A stretch of 49,173 bases of DNA from the NCBI GenBank assembly GCA_024680555.1, contig JAILCC010000018.1, positions 1 to 49,173 on the forward strand. The letters run 5' to 3'. This document shows, one piece after another, positions 33,819 to 41,542 of the stretch. The notes below the pieces were generated by a model, which was not told where the DNA came from, ran no database searches, and saw only the letters and a list, made by a program, of their open reading frames with translations. The stretch's first letter is position 1. Each line of letters starts with the position of its first letter. This DNA comes from a bacterium (GTDB lineage Bacteria > Cyanobacteriota > Vampirovibrionia > Gastranaerophilales > JAILCC01). Position numbers and translations under genes: made by a program.

Positions 33819-34949
33819 ATGGATATAAAAAATAAACTCAGAAAAGCAAAAAGAATAGTTGTAAAAATCGGGACAAATACCCTCTCAACCAAAGACGGCA
33901 AGATGGCTTTGTCCAGAATATACGGTTTTATAGAAGATTTAGCCGAATTAAAAAATCAAGGCAAAGAAATAATAATGGTTACGTCGGGTGCGGTTGGTTT
34001 CGGTGCAAAAAAACTGAATATCCCCAAGCCTGAAACAATAGAAACAAAGCAGGCATGCGCTGCAATTGGGCAGGCAAAACTTATGCACTTTTATGAAGAT
34101 GCGTTTGAAAAATTCGGCATAACCGTTGCGCAGGTGCTTTTGACCGAAGATGACTTTGACTACAGAAACAGATATTTGAGTTTAAAAAGTGCGTTGAACG
34201 AGTTGTTGTCATTTAACGTTATCCCCATAATTAACCAAAATGATACGGTAAGTGTTTTTCGTTTAAAACAGACCTTGAAACCGAGTTTTGGGGATAATGA
34301 CAAGCTTTCATCACTTGTAATGAGCGGTCTAAATGCGGATGTTCTGGTGATTTTGACAGATGTTGACGGACTTTATGACGATGATCCTCGTGAAAATAAA
34401 AATGCAAAACTAATTCCGGTTGTGGAAGAAATTACTCCAGAAATAGAGGCGCTCGGTTTTGATGCGTCTAACGGTGGCAGAGGCGGTATGAAAACCAAGA
34501 TTGAAGCCGCTCAGGTTGCTACTCATTCCGGCGGATACGCAGTTATTGCAAACGGCAGCGAGCCTAACATAGTCAAACGCATATTCTCTGATGAACAAAT
34601 TGGTACAATATTTTTACCTTCTACAAACCTTAATGAAAAACGCCGCTGGATTGCTTATGCGACGAGTTTGTCAGGCGCTCTCGTCATAAATAACGGTGCT
34701 TTTGATGCTTTGAAAAAAAATGCATCACTTTTGCCCATAGGTATAGTTAAGGTTATAAATGATTTTGAAAAAGATGATGTTGTCAGCATTCTTCTTGAAA
34801 ACGGCGAGGAAGTCGCAAGAGGGATGGTAAATTATTCTGCAAAAGATTGCAGAAAGCTGATAGGCAAACATTCTGACGATATAAAAGAGCTTATCGGACA
34901 CAAAAACTATGATGCGGTTATTACCCGTGATAATATTATTATGACATAA
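33819..34949 (+). CDS. proB: Glutamate 5-kinase ProB
   Basis: 376 residues from the ATG at 33819 (an upstream frame extension overlaps the previous gene). Amino acid kinase fold with IVVKIGTNTLS, VTSGAVGFGAKKL, NQNDTVS and FGDNDKLSSLVM; C-terminal PUA domain about 285-376 (GALVINNGAFDALKKNASLLPIGI, by its INNGA core). Catalyses the first step of proline synthesis. proA is not adjacent. Confidence 0.95.
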   Translation: MDIKNKLRKAKRIVVKIGTNTLSTKDGKMALSRIYGFIEDLAELKNQGKEIIMVTSGAVGFGAKKLNIPKPETIETKQACAAIGQAKLMHFYEDAFEKFGITVAQVLLTEDDFDYRNRYLSLKSALNELLSFNVIPIINQNDTVSVFRLKQTLKPSFGDNDKLSSLVMSGLNADVLVILTDVDGLYDDDPRENKNAKLIPVVEEITPEIEALGFDASNGGRGGMKTKIEAAQVATHSGGYAVIANGSEPNIVKRIFSDEQIGTIFLPSTNLNEKRRWIAYATSLSGALVINNGAFDALKKNASLLPIGIVKVINDFEKDDVVSILLENGEEVARGMVNYSAKDCRKLIGKHSDDIKELIGHKNYDAVITRDNIIMT

Positions 34950-34991
34950 TATTAAATACAATTGAATATCAAGCTTATGAGGCAGGAAAGA

Positions 34992-36524
34992 ATGGAAAGA
35001 AAAACTAACGGATTTCTGGCAAAAGTGTTCAGAATGAAATCTCCCGAGGAGTTAATAGACAATGCAAACAAACATGGTCTTAAAAAAACTCTCAATGCGT
35101 GGGATTTGATAATATTGGGAGTTGGTGCAGTTATCGGGACAGGTATATTTACCGTTTCGGGTGCTGCAATTGCAGGTAATGCAGCTTCCGGTCCGAGTTT
35201 TATGCTCGCTCTTATAATTGCAGGTTTGGCATGTATTTTTTCCGCTTTTTGTTATGCCGAGTTTGCTTCGATGATACCGGTAGCCGGTAGCGCATATACT
35301 TATACATTTGCCATTTTCGGACAATGTGCCGCATGGCTTATGGGTTGGATACTGATGCTTGAGTATGCAATCGGAAATATTGCGGTTGCTATTGCCTTAA
35401 CGGGTTACTGGTTTGAATTTCTTAAAGGTTTTGAAGAATATTTGCCCAATTGGGTGGTTAACAAGGATATATGGATACATAATATTACGATTTTCGGTAA
35501 TGTTCCGTTGCTTATAAATATTCCCTCAATGCTTGTAATTGCTTTTATTACATTCCTGTTGTACAGAGGAATTAGCGAAAGTACAAAAGTTTCCGCAATA
35601 ATGGTTGCAATAAAGCTGGGAGTTATTGCCATATTCATTTTTGGCGGATTTTTCCATGTGGATCCAAACAATTGGCATCCTTTTATGCCAAGCGGGTTTA
35701 ATCTTGCCGGATGGAATAGTGTATTTCAGGCGGCATTCTTGATTTTCTTTGCCTATGTAGGATTTGATGCGGTTTCTACGGCTGCGGAAGAAACAAAAAA
35801 TCCGCAAAGAGATATGCCGATTGGTATTTTGGGAACATTGATAATATGTATGCTAGTATATGTTGCAGTCGGTGCGGTATTGACAGGCATGTTCCCATTT
35901 AACGAATTATTGGGCAATCAGGCATTTATTGATGCGCCGATTGCGTATTCGCTGCGTTCTATAGGAAAAAGTTTCTGCGCAATGCTTGTTTCGGTCGGGG
36001 CAATAGCAGGTCTGTTTTCGGTTCTGCTTGTATTGCAGCTTGGTACAACACGTATTTTGTTTGCAATGGCAAGAGATAACTTGCTTCCGGATGTTTTTGC
36101 AAAAGTGCATCCCAAACTCCAAACACCGTACATAATAACCATTGTTGTCGGTATATTTACGATATTCGGAACACTGTTTTTAGATTTGGAAGCCTCTGCA
36201 AACCTCTGTAATATCGGTACTTTTATGGCATTTATTGTGGTAAGTATCGGTGTAATAATTCTAAGATATAATGAGCCAAACAGAAAACGTACATTCAAAA
36301 TTCCGTTTATGCCGTGGATTCCGATTTTAGGTATTTTGTGCAGTTTATTTATAATATACAAAGGTATTCCCTGGGAAACATTTGTACAGTTTGCCGTATG
36401 GACTGCATTGGGCTTGATAATATACTTTGCATACAGTTACAAAAATGCAAATCTTGATTTAGACGAAAAAGCTGCTCTCGAAGAAGCAGCTTCCCAAAAA
36501 GAAATTTTAGAAATTAAGAAATAA
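34992..36524 (+). CDS. APC family amino acid permease
   Basis: 511 residues from the ATG at 34992, chosen because AGGAAAG lies directly upstream; a TTG at 34962 and an ATG at 34977 are alternatives. Around twelve membrane helices. Signature segments GAVIGTGIFTVSG (substrate-binding unwound helix 1) and FFAYVGFDAVSTAAEETKNP (helix 6 and consensus motif) mark the cationic amino acid transporter-like branch. A basic N-terminal tail and an acidic C-terminal tail face the cytoplasm. Substrate not determinable. Confidence 0.9.
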   Translation: MERKTNGFLAKVFRMKSPEELIDNANKHGLKKTLNAWDLIILGVGAVIGTGIFTVSGAAIAGNAASGPSFMLALIIAGLACIFSAFCYAEFASMIPVAGSAYTYTFAIFGQCAAWLMGWILMLEYAIGNIAVAIALTGYWFEFLKGFEEYLPNWVVNKDIWIHNITIFGNVPLLINIPSMLVIAFITFLLYRGISESTKVSAIMVAIKLGVIAIFIFGGFFHVDPNNWHPFMPSGFNLAGWNSVFQAAFLIFFAYVGFDAVSTAAEETKNPQRDMPIGILGTLIICMLVYVAVGAVLTGMFPFNELLGNQAFIDAPIAYSLRSIGKSFCAMLVSVGAIAGLFSVLLVLQLGTTRILFAMARDNLLPDVFAKVHPKLQTPYIITIVVGIFTIFGTLFLDLEASANLCNIGTFMAFIVVSIGVIILRYNEPNRKRTFKIPFMPWIPILGILCSLFIIYKGIPWETFVQFAVWTALGLIIYFAYSYKNANLDLDEKAALEEAASQKEILEIKK

Positions 36525-36537
36525 TTTCTAAAATTTC
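36501..36537. terminator. Bidirectional hairpin spanning two convergent stop codons
   Basis: Perfect 15-bp inverted repeat (36501-36515 with 36523-36537, loop of 7) whose arms include the last codons of the permease and the stop codons of both convergent genes. AT-rich; likely serves as shared terminator. Confidence 0.6.
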
Positions 36538-36953
36538 AGTTTTGTAAAAGGGTTTTCGCTTTGGGCAAAGACATTTTGAGAATTATCTCCTTGGTTTTGT
36601 CCTTGCATTTGGCTATTATCCTGCCGTGCAAATTGTTGTTGATGTAGCATATTTTGCATTTTCGTTTCTGCATCTATATTGCTCAGAAAATCGTCAAAAT
36701 CGGTATCATCAAATGCAACCAGTTCTTCTTCATCTTGTGTATTCAAAACGCCGAGCATTGCCGATTGTTGCGCTTTCATGCGTTCTTCTTCTTCGGCTTT
36801 CTTTTCGGCTTCTTTTAAGACTTCTTGGGCTTCTTCTACACTAATACCGTTTTTTTCGGCAAGTTTCATCGCATCATCATTGCCTGTGCCTGATACCCCA
36901 AACGGGTTATACCCTGCATGTTCTATTGCCGAATTTATTTTTCCAATTTCCAT
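36528..36953 (-). CDS. Hypothetical protein with sigma-28-type promoter
   Basis: 141 residues from the ATG at 36953, with AGAGG 7 nt upstream. Not recognised. N-terminal part helical (DDAMKLAEKNGISVEEAQEV), then a Glu/Lys helix (LKEAEKKAEEEERMKAQQ), an acidic middle (DDTDFDDFLSNID) and a Gln/Asn-rich, probably disordered tail. No signal peptide. Its promoter places it in the flagellar/motility regulon: candidates are a flagellar chaperone, anti-sigma factor or exported protein, none demonstrable. Confidence 0.65.
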   Translation of the reverse strand: MEIGKINSAIEHAGYNPFGVSGTGNDDAMKLAEKNGISVEEAQEVLKEAEKKAEEEERMKAQQSAMLGVLNTQDEEELVAFDDTDFDDFLSNIDAETKMQNMLHQQQFARQDNSQMQGQNQGDNSQNVFAQSENPFTKLKF

Positions 36954-36985
36954 GACAAAAACCTCTAATTTTCTGTGTACCTCTC

Positions 36986-37013
36986 TTATCGGCAAATTCA
37001 GATAAAAACTTTA
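36986..37013 (-). promoter_or_regulatory. Sigma-28 (FliA/SigD)-type promoter of the 141-residue protein gene
   Basis: On the minus strand: TAAAGTTT (37006-37013), 12-nt spacer, GCCGATAA (36986-36993). Both boxes are perfect matches to the FliA consensus; spacing is one base longer than in E. coli. Expected transcript start about 25 nt before the start codon. Confidence 0.75.
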
Positions 37014-37041
37014 GAGATTTAGGAGGTAATTTTACAAATAT

Positions 37042-37710
37042 TTACAGAGTATTAAATATTCTGTCACCTGCATCTCCCAGTCCGGGAAGAATATAACCTT
37101 TTTCATTTAAGCTTCTGTCCAGAGCGGCGGATATTATTTCCACATCAGAAAATTGCGAATGGATGTGTTCTATTCCCTCGGGTGCTGAAATTATGCATAC
37201 AGCCTTTATTTGCGATGGCGGAACATTTTTTTGTATAAACAAATTTATTGCATCATACAAAGAGCCACCTGTAGCCAGCATAGGATCCGTTATATAAACA
37301 AATGTTTTTTCGGGACAATTCAGCTTTTCGGGGAGCTTGTTATAATACCAAACTGGTTTTAGGGTTTCTTCGTTTCGGTACATTCCTATGTGAAAAATCT
37401 TTGCCATTGGCATTAATTCAAGTACTGTTTCTTCAAATACCAGTCCTGCACGTAAGATTGGGGATACAATTATTTCTATGCCATCGGAAATTACGTTAGT
37501 AACGGTTGTTTCCAGAGGTGTTTGCACTTCTTTTTCCATTGTCGGAAGATTTTTGGATGCCTCATACATAAGGATTTGCGTAATTTTTTTTGCTGCCAGT
37601 CTGAAATATTGAAAGGATTGGTTTTTATCTCTGAGAATAGCGAGATTTTCTCCGATAACAGGGTGTTTAATTATATTTAAGTTTTTAATTTTTGTGTTGG
37701 CAGTCTGCAT
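37042..37710 (-). CDS. upp: Uracil phosphoribosyltransferase
   Basis: 222 residues from the ATG at 37710, with GGAGG upstream; the longer frame is leader. SPILRAGLVFEETVLELMP, YITDPMLATGGSL (PRPP loop) and the C-terminal GLGDAGDRIF are UPRTase hallmarks. Salvages uracil to UMP. Fifty nt downstream of the folC start side, same strand, so possibly co-transcribed with folC. Confidence 0.95.
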   Translation of the reverse strand: MQTANTKIKNLNIIKHPVIGENLAILRDKNQSFQYFRLAAKKITQILMYEASKNLPTMEKEVQTPLETTVTNVISDGIEIIVSPILRAGLVFEETVLELMPMAKIFHIGMYRNEETLKPVWYYNKLPEKLNCPEKTFVYITDPMLATGGSLYDAINLFIQKNVPPSQIKAVCIISAPEGIEHIHSQFSDVEIISAALDRSLNEKGYILPGLGDAGDRIFNTL

Positions 37711-37760
37711 GAAATCCTCCGTTTTTGCACATTTTAGCATAAGCATAAACGGTTTGCACG

Positions 37761-38966
37761 CTAATATACGTTTGCAATTAAATAAAACGAGCCACAGCAG
37801 ATTTTTATCCCGTCAAAGTCGTAATTCATAAATCTTGGCAGGTCGCTTATGTCAATTGGTTCTGCTTGTACTTTGGGAAATTCTTTTTTTATTTCGTTCA
37901 ATAAAATTTCTTTTTTTATTGAATTATGAGCAAAGTTATCTGTGATAAAAATCCTGTCATCTTCTTTGAAGAGATTTTTTATTGCGTTTTTGTAGTCTTT
38001 TGTGTCGAGCATTCCAAATAAAAAAGCTCTCTTTTTATCTTTGAAATATGTATCTAGGTTTTTCCTCAAAACCATTACACCGTCAGGGTTATGAGCGGCA
38101 TCAATAACGAGGTTTTTCCCTTTTTGGTATTCAAATCTACCCTGCCAAGTAATATTTTCCAAGACATTTATAACCGAAAGATTTAATCTTTTTGCGGCTT
38201 TTAATGCGAGAGCAAGATTTTCTCCCTGATTTATACCCAAAAGGGAAAGTTTTACATCCATTTCTCCATCAGAAAAAATATTTTCAGCGGGGTTAATCAG
38301 GCTGAAGTTTTTATTTACGGATACAAGTTCGGCGTTATTTTTTGCGGCGGCTTTTTTAATGACATCAAAACCTAAATTTTTATCGCTTACGATTATGGGG
38401 ACATCAGGCTTTATTATGCCTGCTTTCTCTGCGGCGATTTCTTCTGTGGTGCTGCCTAATCTGTCGGTATGGTCTTTGCTTATTGAGGTAATAATTGTTA
38501 AAGTCGGCTTGCTTACTATATTTGTTGCATCAAGTCTGCCGCCCATGCCTGTTTCCATAACTGCATAATCGACTTTTTCGTCTCTAAAATATAAAAAAGC
38601 CGCCAGTGTAAGTATTTCAAATTCCGTAAGTTCAATATTTATAACATTAGAAGCCGTTTCAACGATTTGGATGTATTTGGCAAAATCGTTTTGCGATATA
38701 TCGTTGAAGTTTATTTTTATCCGTTCGGTATAATTTTTTATATGAGGACTGGTGTACAGACCTGTCTTGTATCCGTTTGCTTCAAGAATTTTGGCGAGCA
38801 TTGCACAGGTTGAGCCTTTTCCGTTTGTACCTGCGATATGAATTATTTTCAATTGTTCTTGTGGGTTGGACAGTTCTTGGGCAACTTTTTTAATTCTGTC
38901 TAACCCGAGATTTATATGAAATTTTTCTTGTGAAGTTAAAAGCTCCAAACTCTCTGTATAGTTCAT
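37761..38966 (-). CDS. folC: Bifunctional folylpolyglutamate/dihydrofolate synthase FolC
   Basis: 401 residues from the ATG at 38966 (AGG upstream); a TTG start 24 nt earlier is possible. IIHIAGTNGKGSTCAML is the ATP loop, LYTSPHIKNYTERI and MGGRLDATNIV the folate/Mg sites, and DAAHNPDGV the C-terminal motif. Belongs to the Mur ligase fold. Completes and polyglutamylates folates, which feed ThyX. Confidence 0.95.
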   Translation of the reverse strand: MNYTESLELLTSQEKFHINLGLDRIKKVAQELSNPQEQLKIIHIAGTNGKGSTCAMLAKILEANGYKTGLYTSPHIKNYTERIKINFNDISQNDFAKYIQIVETASNVINIELTEFEILTLAAFLYFRDEKVDYAVMETGMGGRLDATNIVSKPTLTIITSISKDHTDRLGSTTEEIAAEKAGIIKPDVPIIVSDKNLGFDVIKKAAAKNNAELVSVNKNFSLINPAENIFSDGEMDVKLSLLGINQGENLALALKAAKRLNLSVINVLENITWQGRFEYQKGKNLVIDAAHNPDGVMVLRKNLDTYFKDKKRAFLFGMLDTKDYKNAIKNLFKEDDRIFITDNFAHNSIKKEILLNEIKKEFPKVQAEPIDISDLPRFMNYDFDGIKICCGSFYLIANVY

Positions 38967-39025
38967 TTTTTTACCTATATATTCCGCCAACAGAATAATA
39001 GCACAAATATTGCCAAGGTGGGTGA

Positions 39026-39605
39026 TTGTTAGACATTGTAAAAGATGATTATATATAAGTAATCTTTTTCATACTTCCAGCTATTCTTAATTCCAAACTA
39101 TTACGGGCGCAAGCCCGTTTTCCTTTGCACTTTGTTAAATTACATAAGAATAAATTATCGAAACCAAAGATTATATATTCGGCTCGCTTCGCTATGTCGG
39201 TTCATTTCTTTTTTCTTTTGGCGAAAAAGAAAAAAGTGCTACGCACGTAAAAAAGTAAACTAATCTCGAAAATATTTTACCCAAAGAGTGCCTCTGGCAC
39301 ACCAAAGAAAAAAGAAAATACGCATGTTACAGAACTCTGCGCAACTTCGTTGCTTGAGTTTAATTATGGTGCAAAGCGCCATACGAGCCAAAGGCTCGTA
39401 ATCGCATCCGTAAGGATGCTGCTGTGAATTAACATAGAGGTTGTTAGATTTTGAGGTACAAATTTACTTTCGGTCTTGTGTCGATAAATTTGTGCCGAAA
39501 AATCTTTTACAACCTCTAAACATGTGCGTGATTTTCTCTCTTTCTTTGTATACTTTCTATTCTCTCTTTTATTCGCACAATTAGTAAAAGAGAGAAAGAA
39601 AGTAT
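39026..39605. repeat. Hairpin-dense non-coding interval
   Basis: The 811-nt gap 38967-39777 has no convincing gene but at least nine inverted repeats: ACGGGC/GCCCGT (39103-39118), CTTTTTTCTTTT/AAAAGAAAAAAG (39208-39236), GTGC/GCAC (39236-39246), GTGCC/GGCAC (39288-39300), AACTC+GCAAC/GTTGC+GAGTT (about 39333-39360), TACGAGCC/GGCTCGTA (39382-39400), GCATCC/GGATGC (39404-39419), a long imperfect repeat of about 31 nt per arm (39436-39466 with 39485-39517) and a 21-bp repeat with one bulge (39550-39571 with 39585-39605). TTGTAAAAGAT (39036-39046) recurs inverted at 39502-39512. May be a decayed mobile element, a repeat cluster or a structured RNA. Confidence 0.5.
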
Positions 39606-39777
39606 GTGAAACGAAAATGTTGCTATAAAATACGTTCCGATAATTTATTCTTATGCGGTATATTTTTTAATTTTTTCAAAAAAACAGCAAAAAAAATTAT
39701 TTTATGTTATTGTATTATTCAAATGCAGATGTTTAATCTGAACATGTTGGTAGATTTTTTTATGGAGTTAGAAAGAA

Positions 39778-40215
39778 TTGAACAATTTTGCACAATGCCC
39801 TGATACTACTGCTAAATATTTAGGACGTCATATCCTTGCAGAGTTCTTCGATTGCGATTCAAATGTATTGAACAACCTTGAATTGATTGAAAAAAACATG
39901 ACACAAGCTGCTGTTGAGTGTGGAGCTCACATAGTTCAGTCTTGTTTTCACATGTTCAGCCCGCACGGAGTTAGCGGCGTAGTTATAATATCGGAATCTC
40001 ACCTTGCTATCCATACTTGGCCTGAGCTTGGATATGCGGCGGTTGACTTGTTCACCTGTGGTGAAAATTGCGATCCAAAAATCGCTTATGATTTTCTGAA
40101 AAAAGCCTTTTCTTCCAAATCGGGTTCTTATTCCGAACTCAGAAGAGGTATTCTTTCTGCGCAAGATATAGTTCAAAAAACACCATTTTGCATAAAAGAC
40201 CAGATTGAAGTGTAA
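39778..40215 (+). CDS. speD: S-adenosylmethionine decarboxylase SpeD (prokaryotic class 1B)
   Basis: 145 residues from a TTG start; an in-frame TAG lies 9 nt upstream and no earlier start exists. KYLGRHILAEFFDC matches the N terminus. Self-cleavage occurs at Ser74 in ISESHLAIHTWPE, which becomes the pyruvoyl group; His79 and Cys94 are the other conserved catalytic residues (TCGENC). It supplies decarboxylated AdoMet for spermidine synthesis. speE is not adjacent. Confidence 0.93.
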   Translation: MNNFAQCPDTTAKYLGRHILAEFFDCDSNVLNNLELIEKNMTQAAVECGAHIVQSCFHMFSPHGVSGVVIISESHLAIHTWPELGYAAVDLFTCGENCDPKIAYDFLKKAFSSKSGSYSELRRGILSAQDIVQKTPFCIKDQIEV

Positions 40216-40233
40216 AACTTAAATAATCATAAT

Positions 40234-40266
40234 AAAAAGAGGCTCAAACAGAGTCTCTTTTTATTT
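40234..40266. terminator. Terminator after speD
   Basis: Twelve-bp stem AAAAAGAGGCTC/GAGTCTCTTTTT with one G-U pair (40234-40245 with 40251-40262) and T-rich tail. Confidence 0.8.
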
Positions 40267-40416
40267 TAAAGTTTACCAAATCTGTTATTTCCTTAAATTC
40301 TCCTTCTGTTGGTAATCTTCCTCCGTTTTCATAGCATTCTTTTACTGCACTTGCCCAATAATCTTTTCAGCACAGCCTTGTATTAAATCGCTATACTGAT
40401 AATTATAACATTTGTT
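40244..40416 (-). pseudogene. 3' fragment of a prepilin-like/lectin-motif gene, frameshifted
   Basis: Reading the minus strand of the 361-nt gap after speD gives NKCYNYQYSDLIQGCAEK and, after a one-base shift at the T run 40364-40367, DYWASAVKECYENGGRLP followed by TEGEFKEITDLVN and a stop. This matches the W-x-x-A-x-x-x-C-x-x-x-G-G-x-LP-x-x-x-(E/D) motif at the end of the prepilin-like protein at 12.3-13.3 kb. No N-terminal pilin helix or start is present, so it is a decayed remnant of a second gene of this family. Confidence 0.6.
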
Positions 40417-40576
40417 TTATGCCTCTGCAGCTTCATTTCGGCGGGAAAATTTTACAAAGTTGCAAATAAAATTTTTGATATGTATAATTCTTGTAGTGTT
40501 TAAAATCTTTTGGTCTTGATGAAAAACAGAACTTTTATTTTTAAAAGTCTTATTTGTGCTACAGGAGAGTATAAAT

Positions 40577-41539
40577 ATGAGTAGTGCGGATTTTGGCTTG
40601 TCTGTAGATACGGAAGACATTGAAAGTGCAGAAAATAAGCTGAAATCGGCTTTAAAATTTTCGCCGGATGATTGTACGGTTATTTCAAATTGCGGAAATT
40701 TTTATTTTAACAATGCAAAATACGATAAAGCGCTGGATTATTTTTTAAGGGCGTTGAGCATTGATAATAAGGATGCCGAAACGTACTATAAAATTGCAAA
40801 ATGCTATATAGAGAAAAATCTTTTTAATGAAGCGGTTTCTTATCTTGAAAAAGCGGTATTTTTTGATGACGAAGAACCCGAATATCTTTCCGAATTGGCG
40901 AGATTATATTATAAGAAAAACAATATTGAAAAAGCGGCAAAGGCTTTTGAACAGCTGATAACGCTTACTCCAAATGATGCTTGGGCATATTCAAATTTGG
41001 GCAATATTTATCTTTATCACCTTGATGATTTGGAAAAGGCGCACGAATGTTATCAGCGTGCGGTAGAAATTGATTTTGATTATGCGTGGGGCTTGTATAA
41101 TTTTGCCTGCGTAAAAGTTTTATTTAATAACTTTGAGGAAGCAATAGAACTATATGAAAGGGCGTGTTCAATTTCTCCGGAGAATGAACTTTTCAAGCTG
41201 GCACTTGCTCATACATACTATCGTGCGGGAAATACGGATAAGACAATAGAGCTATTTGATGGTATATTGAATCATAATGCCAATAATCCCGAAGTGCTGT
41301 TTTGTTTGGGAAAAATTTATTTGTGTGATAAGAAAAATAATATTGAGGCAAAGAAATATTTTGAACGCTCTATGCTGCTTGATGAAGATAATCCCGAAGT
41401 TTATTACTATTTAGCAAAAATATCTTTTTTGGATTTTGACAAAAAAAATGCTATGATAAACATATCTCACGCAATTGAACTTGACGATGACAATGATAAG
41501 TTTAAAGCGTTGAAGAATATGATAAACGAAATGGAATAA
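40577..41539 (+). CDS. Tetratricopeptide repeat protein
   Basis: 320 residues from the ATG at 40577, with AGGAG 7 nt upstream. About seven to eight TPR units are visible (for example NCGNFYFNNAKYDKALDYFLRALSID by its period, AYSNLGNIYLYHLDDLEKAHECYQRAVEID, VLFCLGKIYLCDKKNNIEAKKYFERSM). No signal peptide or membrane helix: cytoplasmic scaffold. It shares an operon with the TPR-metzincin gene 3 nt downstream. Confidence 0.85.
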   Translation: MSSADFGLSVDTEDIESAENKLKSALKFSPDDCTVISNCGNFYFNNAKYDKALDYFLRALSIDNKDAETYYKIAKCYIEKNLFNEAVSYLEKAVFFDDEEPEYLSELARLYYKKNNIEKAAKAFEQLITLTPNDAWAYSNLGNIYLYHLDDLEKAHECYQRAVEIDFDYAWGLYNFACVKVLFNNFEEAIELYERACSISPENELFKLALAHTYYRAGNTDKTIELFDGILNHNANNPEVLFCLGKIYLCDKKNNIEAKKYFERSMLLDEDNPEVYYYLAKISFLDFDKKNAMINISHAIELDDDNDKFKALKNMINEME

Positions 41540-41542
41540 AAA

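Noticed and set aside
39295..39310. TGGCAC resembling a sigma-54 -24 box
   Set aside because: No GC-containing -12 box at the required spacing; it is part of a short hairpin.
39606..39803. 65-codon plus-strand frame before speD
   Set aside because: No ribosome binding site, Cys/Phe/Lys-rich random-looking sequence, overlaps the speD start; judged non-coding.
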